Positions 14,475 through 23,137 of a DNA stretch of 64,000 nt are shown piece by piece. The notes below the pieces were generated by a model. The model worked only from the letters and a program-made list of their open reading frames with translations. It did no database searches and was not told where the DNA came from. Source of the stretch: Tepidibacillus_B infernus (GTDB lineage: Bacteria > Bacillota > Bacilli > Tepidibacillales > Tepidibacillaceae); the NCBI RefSeq assembly GCF_048898065.1, contig NZ_JBLWFI010000001.1, positions 1,426,001-1,490,000 on the forward strand, written 5' to 3'. Each line of letters opens with the position of its first letter. The stretch's first letter is position 1. The position numbers and the translations under genes were made by a program.

Positions 14475-16232
14475 ATGAAACATTTTCTAACCTTAAAAGA
14501 CTTTTTTATCAAACACAAATGGCGTTATATCATTGGAATCGTTTGGTTAATAGCAGTCGACGTTCTTCAGCTTATTCTTCCTAAAATTTTGGGAGCCTTT
14601 ACAGATGATTTGAAAAATCAATCAATCACAACAAAAAGCATGATCCTTTATGGACTTTCTATCATTGCTGTTGCCTTTTTCATGTTCCTGTTCAGATATT
14701 TATGGAGAATGTATGTAATGGGTACAGCAAGGTTTTTGGAATATAAACTACGAAGCGATTTATTTGCCCATTTCCAAAAGTTATCTACCAATTATTATAA
14801 TCACCATAAAGTGGGTGACCTTATGGCTCATGCGACCAATGATATTAATGCGGTACGTATGGCTGCCGGCCCAGGTATCGTCATGATTTTTGATACTTTG
14901 GTTTTATTAAGTGCAACGATCTTTATGATGGTTCAAACCATTTCCGTGAAATTAACCATCATCGCTCTACTTCCATTACCTTTTATGGCGTTGTTAACCA
15001 GCCATTTTGGAAAATTAATTCACCAACGTTTTCGTAAAGCACAAGAATCATTTTCTCATTTAACAGAAAATGTACAGGAAAATATTTCTGGAATTCGAGT
15101 AATTAAAGCCTTTGTCCAAGAACAAGAAGAAATCAAAAAGTTCACACACGCCAACCAAGATTATGTAGATAAGAATATGGAGCTTGTTAGAATCCAAGCG
15201 ATTTTTAACCCACTGGTTCAATTGATCTCAGGTTTAAGTTTTCTTATCGTTCTAGCCTATGGAGGCATCCTTGTCATCAACCGACAAATCACATTAGGTG
15301 ATTTTGTTGCTTTTAATAGTTACCTGGGCTTATTAACATGGCCTATTATGGCAATTGGTTGGGTGATTAACATTCTCCAACGGGGATCTGCTTCTATGTC
15401 CCGTTTAAATGAAATTTTTGCCACAGAGCCAGAAATCGTTGATCATCCTCAACTGGTGGATCCAGATTTAACAACAATACAAGGCGAAATTGAGTTCAAC
15501 CATCTTTCTTTTACCTACCCTGGTACGACTAAAGAAGTGCTTTCTGATATCAATATCCGAATTCCTCAAGGTAAAACCCTTGCTATTGTAGGGAAAACAG
15601 GAAGTGGCAAAACAACCCTTGTCAATCTATTAGTCAGGTTATATGACGTTAGTACAGGAATGATCAAAATCGATGGGCGAGATATTAAAACCTATCCTTT
15701 AGAAGTATTACGACAACATATCGGCTATGTCCCACAAGATAATTTCTTATTCTCGACGACGATCCGCGAAAATATTGGTTTTGGATTAAATCATTATACC
15801 CAAGAACAAGTCGAAAAAGCAGCTGATGATGCTCAAGTGTTAGATAATATCAAAGATTTTCCAGCCCAATTTGATACACTGCTTGGCGAAAGAGGAGTTA
15901 CTCTTTCCGGTGGCCAAAAACAAAGAGTTTCGATTGCAAGAGCGCTAATTAAGAACCCTAGCATCTTAGTCCTTGATGATAGTTTATCTGCAGTAGATAC
16001 AAAAACAGAAGAAGCGATTTTAAAACGACTACATGAATTGATGAAAAATCGAACCAGTATTATTATTGCTCACCGGATCTCTACACTGAAAGAGGCGGAT
16101 GAAATTATTGTTCTAGATGAAGGAAAAATCGTTGAAAGAGGAACCCATGGCCATTTAATGGAGCTTCAAGGCCACTACTATGATCTATACCAAAAACAGT
16201 TGCTAGAAGAGATGATTGCCAATCAGATTTAA
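14475..16232 (+). CDS. bmrC: Heterodimeric multidrug ABC transporter subunit, BmrC/YheI type
   Basis: 585 residues, the length of Bacillus BmrC: six membrane segments, then an ATPase domain. Walker A GKTGSGKTT near residue 373, signature LSGGQKQR, and Walker B ILVLDDS near 500, where Asp replaces the usual catalytic Glu. That substitution marks the degenerate ATP site of asymmetric exporters. ATG 14475 is chosen because AGAGGTGG lies 7 nt upstream; the longer frame would add a hydrophobic stretch absent from the family. It is followed 15 bp later by the partner. In B. subtilis bmrCD is controlled by translation of a leader peptide; I could not confirm one here. Confidence 0.88.
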   Translation: MKHFLTLKDFFIKHKWRYIIGIVWLIAVDVLQLILPKILGAFTDDLKNQSITTKSMILYGLSIIAVAFFMFLFRYLWRMYVMGTARFLEYKLRSDLFAHFQKLSTNYYNHHKVGDLMAHATNDINAVRMAAGPGIVMIFDTLVLLSATIFMMVQTISVKLTIIALLPLPFMALLTSHFGKLIHQRFRKAQESFSHLTENVQENISGIRVIKAFVQEQEEIKKFTHANQDYVDKNMELVRIQAIFNPLVQLISGLSFLIVLAYGGILVINRQITLGDFVAFNSYLGLLTWPIMAIGWVINILQRGSASMSRLNEIFATEPEIVDHPQLVDPDLTTIQGEIEFNHLSFTYPGTTKEVLSDINIRIPQGKTLAIVGKTGSGKTTLVNLLVRLYDVSTGMIKIDGRDIKTYPLEVLRQHIGYVPQDNFLFSTTIRENIGFGLNHYTQEQVEKAADDAQVLDNIKDFPAQFDTLLGERGVTLSGGQKQRVSIARALIKNPSILVLDDSLSAVDTKTEEAILKRLHELMKNRTSIIIAHRISTLKEADEIIVLDEGKIVERGTHGHLMELQGHYYDLYQKQLLEEMIANQI

Positions 16233-16247
16233 GAAGGATGTGAGGAA

Positions 16248-18350
16248 ATGTCAAACATTCATGAAGAAGAAGCAATTGGCAAAGCTTATGATTATCGATT
16301 GATGAAACGTTTGCTTCAATATGCCAAACCTTACCGGTTATTGATCATACTGACCATTACCTTGCTCATGATCATTACAGTTCTTGATCTAGCTGGCCCT
16401 TACTTAATCAAAATCGCGATAGATGATCATATCAATGCAATTAGTGATCCAATGGTTGCTTTTGAACCAGGCAAAGCAAATAAAGAAGGGGTGCTGTTTC
16501 AAGGGAAAGAATTCGTTCGGGAAAGAAATTTAACGGAAGAAAAAGTAGATCACTTACCACGTTATCAAATCATTGAAGAGAAAAATCAATATTACTTAAT
16601 AGAAGGGTTTATTGCCAAAAACCAACCCTATCAATGGATAGAAGAAAATGGTCAACTAATCCTTACTCAAAATGGCAAAACGTATCCAACCAAAGCTTTA
16701 ACAGATGAAGATCTACGGATTTTTAGGCAAAAAGATATTTCTTCCCTTTATAAAATTGGTGCTATTTTCTTTGGATTTTTAGTTCTAGGCTTTATTCTAA
16801 ACTATATTCAAACCTATCTATTACAATATACAGGTCAAAAGATTATTTTTAATATGAGGCAGGAAATTTTCTCTCATATTCAAACATTACCCTTATCTTT
16901 TTTTGACAAAAATCCTGTAGGTCGTCTCGTAACAAGGGTCACTAACGATACTGAAACGTTAAACGATATGTATTCCAACGTATTAGTTAATTTGTTTAAA
17001 GATGTTTTTATTCTTATTGGTATTATTATTGTGATGCTGCAATTAAATATTAAACTAGCATTGGTCAGTTTTATTGCTTTACCCCTTATCATTTTATCTT
17101 CCACTGTTTATAAAAAGTTAGCTAGAGATGCATTTCGTATCGTACGTACACGACTTGCTAGAATCAATGCAACCCTAAATGAGAACTTATCAGGTATGCG
17201 TGTGGTTCATATTTTTAAACGTGAGAAACAACAATTTGAACAATTTGATCAAATCAATACTTCTCATTACGAAGCCAATATGAAAGAATTGAAAACAGCT
17301 GCAATCTTCCGCCCATCAATGGATTTTATCTATTCCATTTCTCTAACCTTTTTACTCTGGGTTGGGGGTAAAAATGTAATTCAAGGAGCGGTAGAGTTCG
17401 GGGTATTGTATGCTTTTATTGATTATATACGTCGTTTCTTCCAACCGATCAATGACTTAACGGAAAAATATACAATCATGCAATCAGCTATGGCCTCATC
17501 AGAACGAATTTTCCAGTTACTTGATCAAAAAGATTCCATCCCTAATCCAAGTACCCCAATACACCTAGACAAAATAAAGGGTGAAATCGAATTTAACCAT
17601 GTATGGTTTGCCTATCAAGATGAGGATTGGGTTTTAAGGGATGTGAACTTTACGATTAAACCTGGGGAAATGGTCGCTTTTGTAGGTGCAACTGGAGCAG
17701 GAAAAAGCTCAATCATTAACCTTTTGGGTCGCTTTTATGATATCCAAAAAGGCGCGATTAAAATTGATGGTGTAGATATTCGTCAAATGGATAAATTCGA
17801 ATTAAGAAAGCAAATTGGAGTCGTGTTACAAGACGTCTTCTTATTTGCAGGCGATATTAACTCCAATATTCGCTTAAATAATCCAGATATAACAGACGAG
17901 GAAATCAAACAAGTGGCCAACTATGTGAATGCCCATCATTTTATTGAGAAATTACCGAACCAATATCATGAGGAAGTAAAAGAACGAGGGTCTACCCTTT
18001 CTCAAGGACAAAGACAATTATTGGCCTTTGCAAGAACTCTAGCCTTTGACCCATCCATTCTGATTTTAGATGAGGCAACAGCAAATATTGATACAGAAAC
18101 AGAACTTTTAATCCAAGATGCATTAAACAAGTTAATTAAAGGACGTACAACGATTGTCGTTGCCCATCGTCTATCAACCATCCAACATGCTGATAAAATT
18201 ATCGTCCTGCATAAAGGAAAAATTCGTGAGATGGGAACTCACCAAGAACTCCTTGCACAAGGTGGACTTTACTATAATCTTTATCAGCTTCAATACAAAG
18301 AGGACTTTGAACAACAAAAAAAAGAAACACAGATGAAGGCAACATCATAG
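16248..18350 (+). CDS. bmrD: Heterodimeric multidrug ABC transporter subunit, BmrD/YheH type
   Basis: 700 residues. As in BmrD, an extra domain of about 110 residues (roughly 55-165, FEPGKANKEGVLFQGK onward) is inserted between the first two membrane helices and should face outward. The ATPase domain has Walker A GATGAGKSS, Walker B ILILDEAT with the catalytic Glu, and an altered signature, LSQGQRQLL instead of LSGGQ. With its partner this leaves one canonical and one degenerate ATP site. AAGGATGTGAGGAA precedes the ATG. Substrates are likely hydrophobic drugs, inferred from the family. Confidence 0.88.
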   Translation: MSNIHEEEAIGKAYDYRLMKRLLQYAKPYRLLIILTITLLMIITVLDLAGPYLIKIAIDDHINAISDPMVAFEPGKANKEGVLFQGKEFVRERNLTEEKVDHLPRYQIIEEKNQYYLIEGFIAKNQPYQWIEENGQLILTQNGKTYPTKALTDEDLRIFRQKDISSLYKIGAIFFGFLVLGFILNYIQTYLLQYTGQKIIFNMRQEIFSHIQTLPLSFFDKNPVGRLVTRVTNDTETLNDMYSNVLVNLFKDVFILIGIIIVMLQLNIKLALVSFIALPLIILSSTVYKKLARDAFRIVRTRLARINATLNENLSGMRVVHIFKREKQQFEQFDQINTSHYEANMKELKTAAIFRPSMDFIYSISLTFLLWVGGKNVIQGAVEFGVLYAFIDYIRRFFQPINDLTEKYTIMQSAMASSERIFQLLDQKDSIPNPSTPIHLDKIKGEIEFNHVWFAYQDEDWVLRDVNFTIKPGEMVAFVGATGAGKSSIINLLGRFYDIQKGAIKIDGVDIRQMDKFELRKQIGVVLQDVFLFAGDINSNIRLNNPDITDEEIKQVANYVNAHHFIEKLPNQYHEEVKERGSTLSQGQRQLLAFARTLAFDPSILILDEATANIDTETELLIQDALNKLIKGRTTIVVAHRLSTIQHADKIIVLHKGKIREMGTHQELLAQGGLYYNLYQLQYKEDFEQQKKETQMKATS

Positions 18351-18384
18351 ATTTCTAAATGAAATAACTCAATAAATAAACTTA

Positions 18385-18416
18385 GCCACTAAGTGATATA
18401 CTTGGTGGCCTTTTTT
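18385..18416 (+). terminator. Terminator of the bmrCD operon
   Basis: GCCACTAAGT / ACTTGGTGGC stem followed by CTTTTTT. Confidence 0.85.
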
Positions 18417-18439
18417 ATACATACTTTCCATTGCATATT

Positions 18440-18461
18440 AGGATCCCGCAAAAGTAATTAT
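18440..18461. repeat. Half copy of family B repeat
   Basis: GGATCCCGCAAAAGTAATTA matches one arm of the family B repeat (compare 52132-52148); the other arm is missing. Confidence 0.5.
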
Positions 18462-18844
18462 TGAACATAACGCTCGATCTTTTTATGTATTTGTTTTTCC
18501 CAATATTCTTCTTTTGTTTCTTCTAGTAAATATTGCTCTAATAACTGTTGAACTTCTTCCTGTAGCATAGTTCCATTAGATGAAAATTCTTGTTCTTGGT
18601 ACACCATCATCATCAATTGAGTAAATTCGGAGACTTCATCAAATTTTACAGTCTTTTTCTTTTCTGAAGACTCTAATTTTTTTATGGTTTCTTTTAGTTT
18701 GCTTTTTACTTGATCCATCACTTGATTTAGGGAACAGACTGGGCAAGTATAGGTTGGTACGTGTTTAATCTCTACATTCTTGTTAAAATAAAGTGTTCTG
18801 ATAGTGATCTCCATCTCCGCCCCACATTCACATCTTTTTGTCAT
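18458..18844 (-). CDS. Small protein with N-terminal zinc-ribbon-like cysteines
   Basis: 128 residues. The N-terminus has CECG and, about 35 residues on, CPVC, which makes a four-cysteine metal site of the YgiT type. A Lys/Glu-rich helical region (SKLKETIKKLESSEKKK) and a long acidic helix follow. I recognise no family. ATG 18844 is preferred because AAGGGGA lies upstream; twelve further codons are open. It is alone and convergent with bmrD. A small regulatory or sporulation-related protein is possible but unsupported. Confidence 0.6.
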   Translation of the reverse strand: MTKRCECGAEMEITIRTLYFNKNVEIKHVPTYTCPVCSLNQVMDQVKSKLKETIKKLESSEKKKTVKFDEVSEFTQLMMMVYQEQEFSSNGTMLQEEVQQLLEQYLLEETKEEYWEKQIHKKIERYVQ

Positions 18845-19040
18845 ATGTAAAAATTCCCCTTCCATTATGTTCACATTCATACATTTTGATTTTATAAAAA
18901 AGAAAGGATTTTGTACCTAGTAACTTGTTGGAAACGAGACAAATATATAGATACAAGCCCATTTTTTTAGTTTTAATAACCAATTCTTTTGCTAGGCCAT
19001 AGACTATATGGAAAATGAAATGCCTAGGAGGATGTAACCG

Positions 19041-19499
19041 ATGGAAAGAATAATGTATCCATATCCACAAATGGATTGGATGTCCTTGCGTTTTAAAGAT
19101 TTTCCACAGTTTTTAAAAAATCTTAAAAAGGCGATTGCTGATGAGAGAGCGGCTATTCAATTTTATAAACAACTATTAACCATGGCACCAACCGAAATGG
19201 CGAAATACAGTGTCAAAACGGCATTAGATGATGAAAAAATACACAATAAACAATTAACACAATTATATATTCGCTTAACTGGCCAAAAACCAGAAATTCA
19301 GGTAGAAAAGGTAGAATTCCAACACTTTTATGATGGACTTCAAAAGGCTTTTGTTGATGAAGTGGAAGCTGCTAAATTCTACAAGGAGATGTATCTTTCC
19401 GTGTTTTGCCAAACCATTCGCGATCTCCTTTATTCCATTCAACATGATGAAATAGAGCATGCAACTTTGTTCAGTTGGGTACATGGTGAGATAAAATAA
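19041..19499 (+). CDS. Ferritin-like diiron-fold protein
   Basis: 152 residues with the four-helix pattern of rubrerythrin/ferritin-like proteins. Candidate iron ligands are ADERAAIQFYKQ (helix 1), LDDEKIHNKQL (helix 2), VDEVEAAKFYKEM (helix 3) and QHDEIEHATLF (helix 4), the repeated ExxY...DExxH layout. There is no C-terminal rubredoxin domain. AGGAGG lies 8 nt before the ATG. Such small proteins occur in Bacillales, sometimes with spore coats; the substrate is unknown. Confidence 0.75.
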   Translation: MERIMYPYPQMDWMSLRFKDFPQFLKNLKKAIADERAAIQFYKQLLTMAPTEMAKYSVKTALDDEKIHNKQLTQLYIRLTGQKPEIQVEKVEFQHFYDGLQKAFVDEVEAAKFYKEMYLSVFCQTIRDLLYSIQHDEIEHATLFSWVHGEIK

Positions 19500-19535
19500 T
19501 ACTACATTAAAAATGACATACCCTTAAACATATGG

Positions 19536-19576
19536 AATCCCTTGATTATCACATTACGTGATTTCAAGGGATTTTT
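19536..19576. terminator. Bidirectional terminator
   Basis: AATCCCTTGAtTATCAC / GTGATtTCAAGGGATT stem with a T run on the + strand, between convergent genes. Confidence 0.85.
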
Positions 19577-19580
19577 ATTT

Positions 19581-20576
19581 TTACTCTTTTGGTGCTAATT
19601 CAATTGCCTGACTAATTGCTTCTATTAAACTTAATTCATCAGCTATTCCTTTGCCTGCAATATCAAAAGCTGTACCGTGATCTACGCTTGTTCGAATAAT
19701 TGGCAAACCTACAGTTATATTTACCCCATTTTCTAATCCTAATACTTTAATTGGACCATGTCCTTGATCATGATATTGTGCTACGACAATATCAAAATCT
19801 CCTCGTGTGGCACGGAAAAACACCGTATCAGCTGGAAGTGGTCCATAAACATTTATCCCTTCTTCTTTAGCTTTTTCGATAGCTGGAATTAATTTTTCTT
19901 CTTCTTCACCATATCCAAAAAGCCCGTTTTCTCCTGCATGGGGATTTATCCCACAAACTACAATTTTTGGATTTCTATATCCTGCTTTCCTTAATGTTTG
20001 ATCAGCTAGCTTAATTACAGTATAAACACGTTCAGGTGTAATTTTTTTAATTGCGTCAATCAGTCCAATATGTGTTGTAACATGTATAACTTTTAATTTT
20101 GGCGCAGATAACATCATCGCATAGTCCTTCGTATTTGTTAATTCCGCTAATATTTCAGTATGACCAGGATAAATGTGACCGCCTTTATGCAAAGCTTCTT
20201 TATTTAAAGGTGCAGTCACTACTCCATCTATTTCTTTATTCTTTGCTAGTTGAATAGCTTTTTCTAAATAACGAAAAGCTGCATCTCCAGCTATTGCGTT
20301 TACTTCACCAAATGGAAGATCTTCAGGTAATAAATCTAAATCCAAGCAATCAATGGTTCCAAATTCAAACTTTGCTTCGTTTAAAAATTTTATGGTCTTA
20401 ATGCTAATGTTACTCTTCAAAATGCTTTTTACCTTTTCTAATCGTTTGGTATCACCAATTACAAAAGGCTTACAGCTTTCATATATAGACTGATCAGAAA
20501 GTGCTTTAATAATAATCTCTGGTCCGACCCCAGCACCATCTCCCATTGTAATTGCTAGAGTTGGTAATTTACTCAT
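19581..20576 (-). CDS. pdxA2: PdxA2-type 4-phospho-D-threonate/erythronate dehydrogenase
   Basis: NAD-dependent oxidative decarboxylase of the PdxA fold. Motifs: TMGDGAGVGPE at the N-terminus, HVTTHIGL and GINPHAGENGLFG with metal-binding His residues, and AQYHDQGHGPIKVL near residue 270. Being coupled to a DUF1537 kinase marks it as PdxA2, which converts 4-phospho-D-threonate or -erythronate to dihydroxyacetone phosphate, rather than the vitamin B6 enzyme. ATG 20576 overlaps the kinase stop codon (ATGAGTAA), and AAGGAGAT lies 8 nt upstream inside the kinase gene, indicating translational coupling. Confidence 0.88.
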   Translation of the reverse strand: MSKLPTLAITMGDGAGVGPEIIIKALSDQSIYESCKPFVIGDTKRLEKVKSILKSNISIKTIKFLNEAKFEFGTIDCLDLDLLPEDLPFGEVNAIAGDAAFRYLEKAIQLAKNKEIDGVVTAPLNKEALHKGGHIYPGHTEILAELTNTKDYAMMLSAPKLKVIHVTTHIGLIDAIKKITPERVYTVIKLADQTLRKAGYRNPKIVVCGINPHAGENGLFGYGEEEEKLIPAIEKAKEEGINVYGPLPADTVFFRATRGDFDIVVAQYHDQGHGPIKVLGLENGVNITVGLPIIRTSVDHGTAFDIAGKGIADELSLIEAISQAIELAPKE

Positions 20577-21870
20577 CGTTAGCATCTCCTTTTAATAATT
20601 TAATTGCTTTAAATAAAGCTTTTTTTGATCCAAATGCACCTGCTTTGGTGACGACCGGAAACTCGTATTTCCCAATTAATTTTCCAAGTGGAATTCCATT
20701 TTCAACTTCTTTAAATAACTGCATTCCTTGAACTTGAATTTGGCGACTTACTGCTTTTGCCGTGTCCCCACCCGTTAAGACAAAACCAGAAATATTGATA
20801 TAATTAATTACACTTGCAATGATTTCACCAAGAGATTTAGCAATAAAATTACTTATCTCTATATGATTGAATCCTATTCTCATTCCATTTTCTCTTGCCT
20901 TAGCAATTTGTTCAGGTTGAGTACCCACATATAAGACTACATCTCTTCCATTCATTACTTCATTAACAAGAGTAGTCTTGCATCGTTCCAATTCATACCT
21001 TTTTAAGGTTTCATTAAAAAGAACTATCGGATTAAGCTCTATAAAGGAAATGTTTTCCATGTCTTTCATATACTCGATCTGTTCCTTAGTCACCAGTGAC
21101 ATACTTCCTGCAACTACAATGGCTGGAGCGTTATTTTTGGAAAATTGCATGTCTGTTTGTTGATTATTTAATTCTGAATTTAAGCTTAAGTGCTCAGCTA
21201 AACCTGCGGATCCTACCCACAATACATCATATTCAGAAGTTAGAACATACTTTGTTAACCTGTGTAAATCCTCTTCTTCTTGAATATCTATAACAAGCAG
21301 TTCAATTCCATTATCCTTTAAATTTTTCAAATAAGAATGAATATATGCCTCACCTTTTCTTAAATCTTCTAGCTGAATCGTTGCGGATAAACGATTGGTC
21401 TGCAACTTTAATAATTTTTCTATATTAGATTCTAATACTGGTGTTTTTGGGTCCATTGCTATTTCCGTTTGATGAATCAATGTTCCATTTAAATAATGGT
21501 TACCATTTAATGTGGTCCGCCCTATTGAAGGATAAGCTGGTGCTATAATAGCAAAATCTTTTGGGTAAATATCTAAAATTGCATTGATTTCAGCACCTAT
21601 ATTCCCTCTTAATGTGGAATCAATTTTCTTATAAAGATATTTGAAATCGCGCTTTTGTAATTGACGGCTCGCTTCTAAAACTTTATTATAAGCTTCTTCC
21701 TTTGAAATTCCTCGTGAATCTGTATCTATAATAACAACATCTGCATCTATTTGATACTTATTTAGATGGTTGAGATTAAAGAAAACGGATGATTTTAATC
21801 CTTTTTTAGCAAATTGGACACCACTATCACTTGAACCAGTCAAATCATCTGCAATAATCACAAAGTACAT
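20569..21870 (-). CDS. dtnK: Four-carbon acid-sugar kinase (DUF1537, DtnK type)
   Basis: 433 residues. The N-terminal DUF1537 domain starts VIIADDLTGSSDSGVQFAKK and carries KKIDSTLRGNIGAEI near residue 85. The C-terminal nucleotide-binding domain has VLTGGDTAKAVSRQ and VTKAGAFGSKKAL. DtnK phosphorylates D-threonate and the related DenK D-erythronate; the sequence alone does not decide between them. It lies between the permease and the dehydrogenase in one leftward unit. The product is the substrate of the overlapping pdxA2 gene. Confidence 0.87.
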   Translation of the reverse strand: MYFVIIADDLTGSSDSGVQFAKKGLKSSVFFNLNHLNKYQIDADVVIIDTDSRGISKEEAYNKVLEASRQLQKRDFKYLYKKIDSTLRGNIGAEINAILDIYPKDFAIIAPAYPSIGRTTLNGNHYLNGTLIHQTEIAMDPKTPVLESNIEKLLKLQTNRLSATIQLEDLRKGEAYIHSYLKNLKDNGIELLVIDIQEEEDLHRLTKYVLTSEYDVLWVGSAGLAEHLSLNSELNNQQTDMQFSKNNAPAIVVAGSMSLVTKEQIEYMKDMENISFIELNPIVLFNETLKRYELERCKTTLVNEVMNGRDVVLYVGTQPEQIAKARENGMRIGFNHIEISNFIAKSLGEIIASVINYINISGFVLTGGDTAKAVSRQIQVQGMQLFKEVENGIPLGKLIGKYEFPVVTKAGAFGSKKALFKAIKLLKGDANDE

Positions 21871-21936
21871 CTTTTCTCACCCCTTCTTTAATCTAGCAAA
21901 TAAAACTTTTAAACTATTATAAAATTGAATAGAAAA

Positions 21937-21953
21937 AGCCCATAAAACGGGCT
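21937..21953 (-). terminator. Hairpin between permease and kinase genes
   Basis: AGCCC-7-AGGGCT-like stem with TTTTT in the leftward direction. A second weak hairpin (TCCC...GGGA, 21983-21999) precedes it. These may attenuate transcription from kdgT into dtnK, or the two genes may have separate promoters. Confidence 0.5.
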
Positions 21954-22006
21954 TCCCCTTAATAATATAAGCAGTTTAAAAATCCCGTTTTTAAAATGGG
22001 AAGATA

Positions 22007-22954
22007 TCATTTTTTAGCTAATTTAACTAAGAAACCTATATAAATAGGTAATAAGATCGCTGTTGTTACGGTTGAAGCAGCTACTTGAACTGTTGCTAAA
22101 TCTGCAACTGAAGCAAATGTAGCGTTAGCTGCTGCTATTGCTGCAGGAGTGGCAACCGCGTTACCTGCTGTAGACCCTTCTGCAGCTCCTACAATAGGAT
22201 TCCAGCCAAACATCTTAAATATAAAATAGCCGGCTGTACCTGTTAAAAATACAGTCATTAAACCTAATAAAATCCCTGATAATCCGCCCTCAATAATCTT
22301 CCCAAAATCAATTCCCATTCCTAATGCAAAAGCAAAGAATGGAATTAACATATCGCTACCTTTTCCTAAAAACTCTCTCATTTCATGGTCTAAGTTACCT
22401 AATACCATCCCAACGACAATTGGTAGTAAAACAGAAATAAAAGAAACAATTGAAAACATTCCATTAACAAATCCCATGGCTCCAAAAATTGATAACGCTA
22501 CCATTGTTAAGAATGGACCATCATTTAATGCTAATATAGAATAGGCTGCTTTGTCATCTTTTTCACCATATTGGCCAACTATTGCCATATATAGTCCACC
22601 ATTACTATTGGTCATAGCTGCAATAATAGCTAAGGGTGCTAAACCCAAAAATAAGCCATTAGCCCCAGCAAACATATAAGCAATTAAACCAACTACTGCA
22701 CCAACTAACCACTTTACCACTAATAATGTGGTCCCTTTAGCAATACTAACTCCAAAGCTCTTGACATCAATTTGGGCACCAGCAGTTAATAAGAATAATG
22801 CAATAAGTGTTCCTGCTCCACTAACAAATAATTGTTCTGTAAAATTACCAATTCTCAGTAAGTTAGGCGCTACAGTATTGATCGTTGCAGCCAACAATAA
22901 AGGAACAACCATCATACCTCCTGGAATTCTGTCTAAAGTCGCCTTAATTTTCAT
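22007..22954 (-). CDS. kdgT: KdgT-family permease, probable sugar-acid importer
   Basis: 315 residues, ten predicted membrane segments, 2-keto-3-deoxygluconate permease family (TC 2.A.10). Typical stretches are KIKATLDRIPGGMMVVPLLL at the start and TAGNAVATPAAIAAANATF near residue 265. KdgT in enterobacteria is an H+ symporter for ketodeoxygluconate. Here the neighbours are a four-carbon acid-sugar kinase and dehydrogenase, so D-threonate or D-erythronate is a more likely cargo; that is inference. AGGAGAG precedes the ATG. A promoter with a palindrome and a cre box lies upstream. Confidence 0.85.
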   Translation of the reverse strand: MKIKATLDRIPGGMMVVPLLLAATINTVAPNLLRIGNFTEQLFVSGAGTLIALFLLTAGAQIDVKSFGVSIAKGTTLLVVKWLVGAVVGLIAYMFAGANGLFLGLAPLAIIAAMTNSNGGLYMAIVGQYGEKDDKAAYSILALNDGPFLTMVALSIFGAMGFVNGMFSIVSFISVLLPIVVGMVLGNLDHEMREFLGKGSDMLIPFFAFALGMGIDFGKIIEGGLSGILLGLMTVFLTGTAGYFIFKMFGWNPIVGAAEGSTAGNAVATPAAIAAANATFASVADLATVQVAASTVTTAILLPIYIGFLVKLAKK

Positions 22955-23009
22955 AGACTCTCCTCCATTCTAATTTTATATGTTTAATATTGCAACAAAT
23001 AAATAATAA

Positions 23010-23024
23010 AGAAAGCGATTACAT
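23010..23024 (-). promoter_or_regulatory. cre box (CcpA site) at the kdgT transcription start
   Basis: ATGTAATCGCTTTCT matches the consensus WTGNAANCGNWNNCW at every position. It covers about -4 to +11 of the predicted start, a position that would repress. Confidence 0.7.
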
Positions 23025-23026
23025 TT

Positions 23027-23058
23027 ATTATACTAAACAATATTGTTTTAAATTTCAA
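23027..23058 (-). promoter_or_regulatory. Promoter and palindromic operator candidate upstream of kdgT
   Basis: -10 TATAAT (23032-23027) with a poor -35: TTGAAA at 23058-23053 leaves a 20-nt spacer. Inside the spacer is the perfect 14-bp palindrome AAACAATATTGTTT (23035-23048). A weak -35 with an operator fits an activator-dependent promoter. No TGGCAC-N5-TTGCA sigma-54 promoter is visible. Confidence 0.5.
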
Positions 23059-23104
23059 TACTTTTATATAATTATTTGAAAAAATAAATCTCCAAAAATA
23101 AAAA

Positions 23105-23123
23105 ATGCAACGATATGTTGCAT
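23105..23123 (-). terminator. Terminator of the acid-sugar regulator gene
   Basis: ATGCAAC-gatat-GTTGCAT, then TTTTTTATTTTT in the leftward direction. Confidence 0.85.
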
Positions 23124-23137
23124 TTTAAAACATATAC

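Noticed and set aside
14369..14584. 71-codon frame overlapping the start of bmrC, considered as a BmrB-like leader peptide
   Set aside because: It runs more than 100 bp into bmrC and has no visible ribosome site; no stop-linked attenuator structure could be seen.
19581..20576. PdxA as a vitamin B6 biosynthesis enzyme
   Set aside because: It is coupled to a DUF1537 kinase and a sugar-acid permease, and Bacillales usually make B6 by PdxST; the catabolic PdxA2 role is better supported.
22955..23137. Sigma-54 promoter for the kdgT unit
   Set aside because: No TGGCAC-N5-TTGCA element is visible; a TATAAT at 23027-23032 fits sigma-A, and the regulator lacks GAFTGA.
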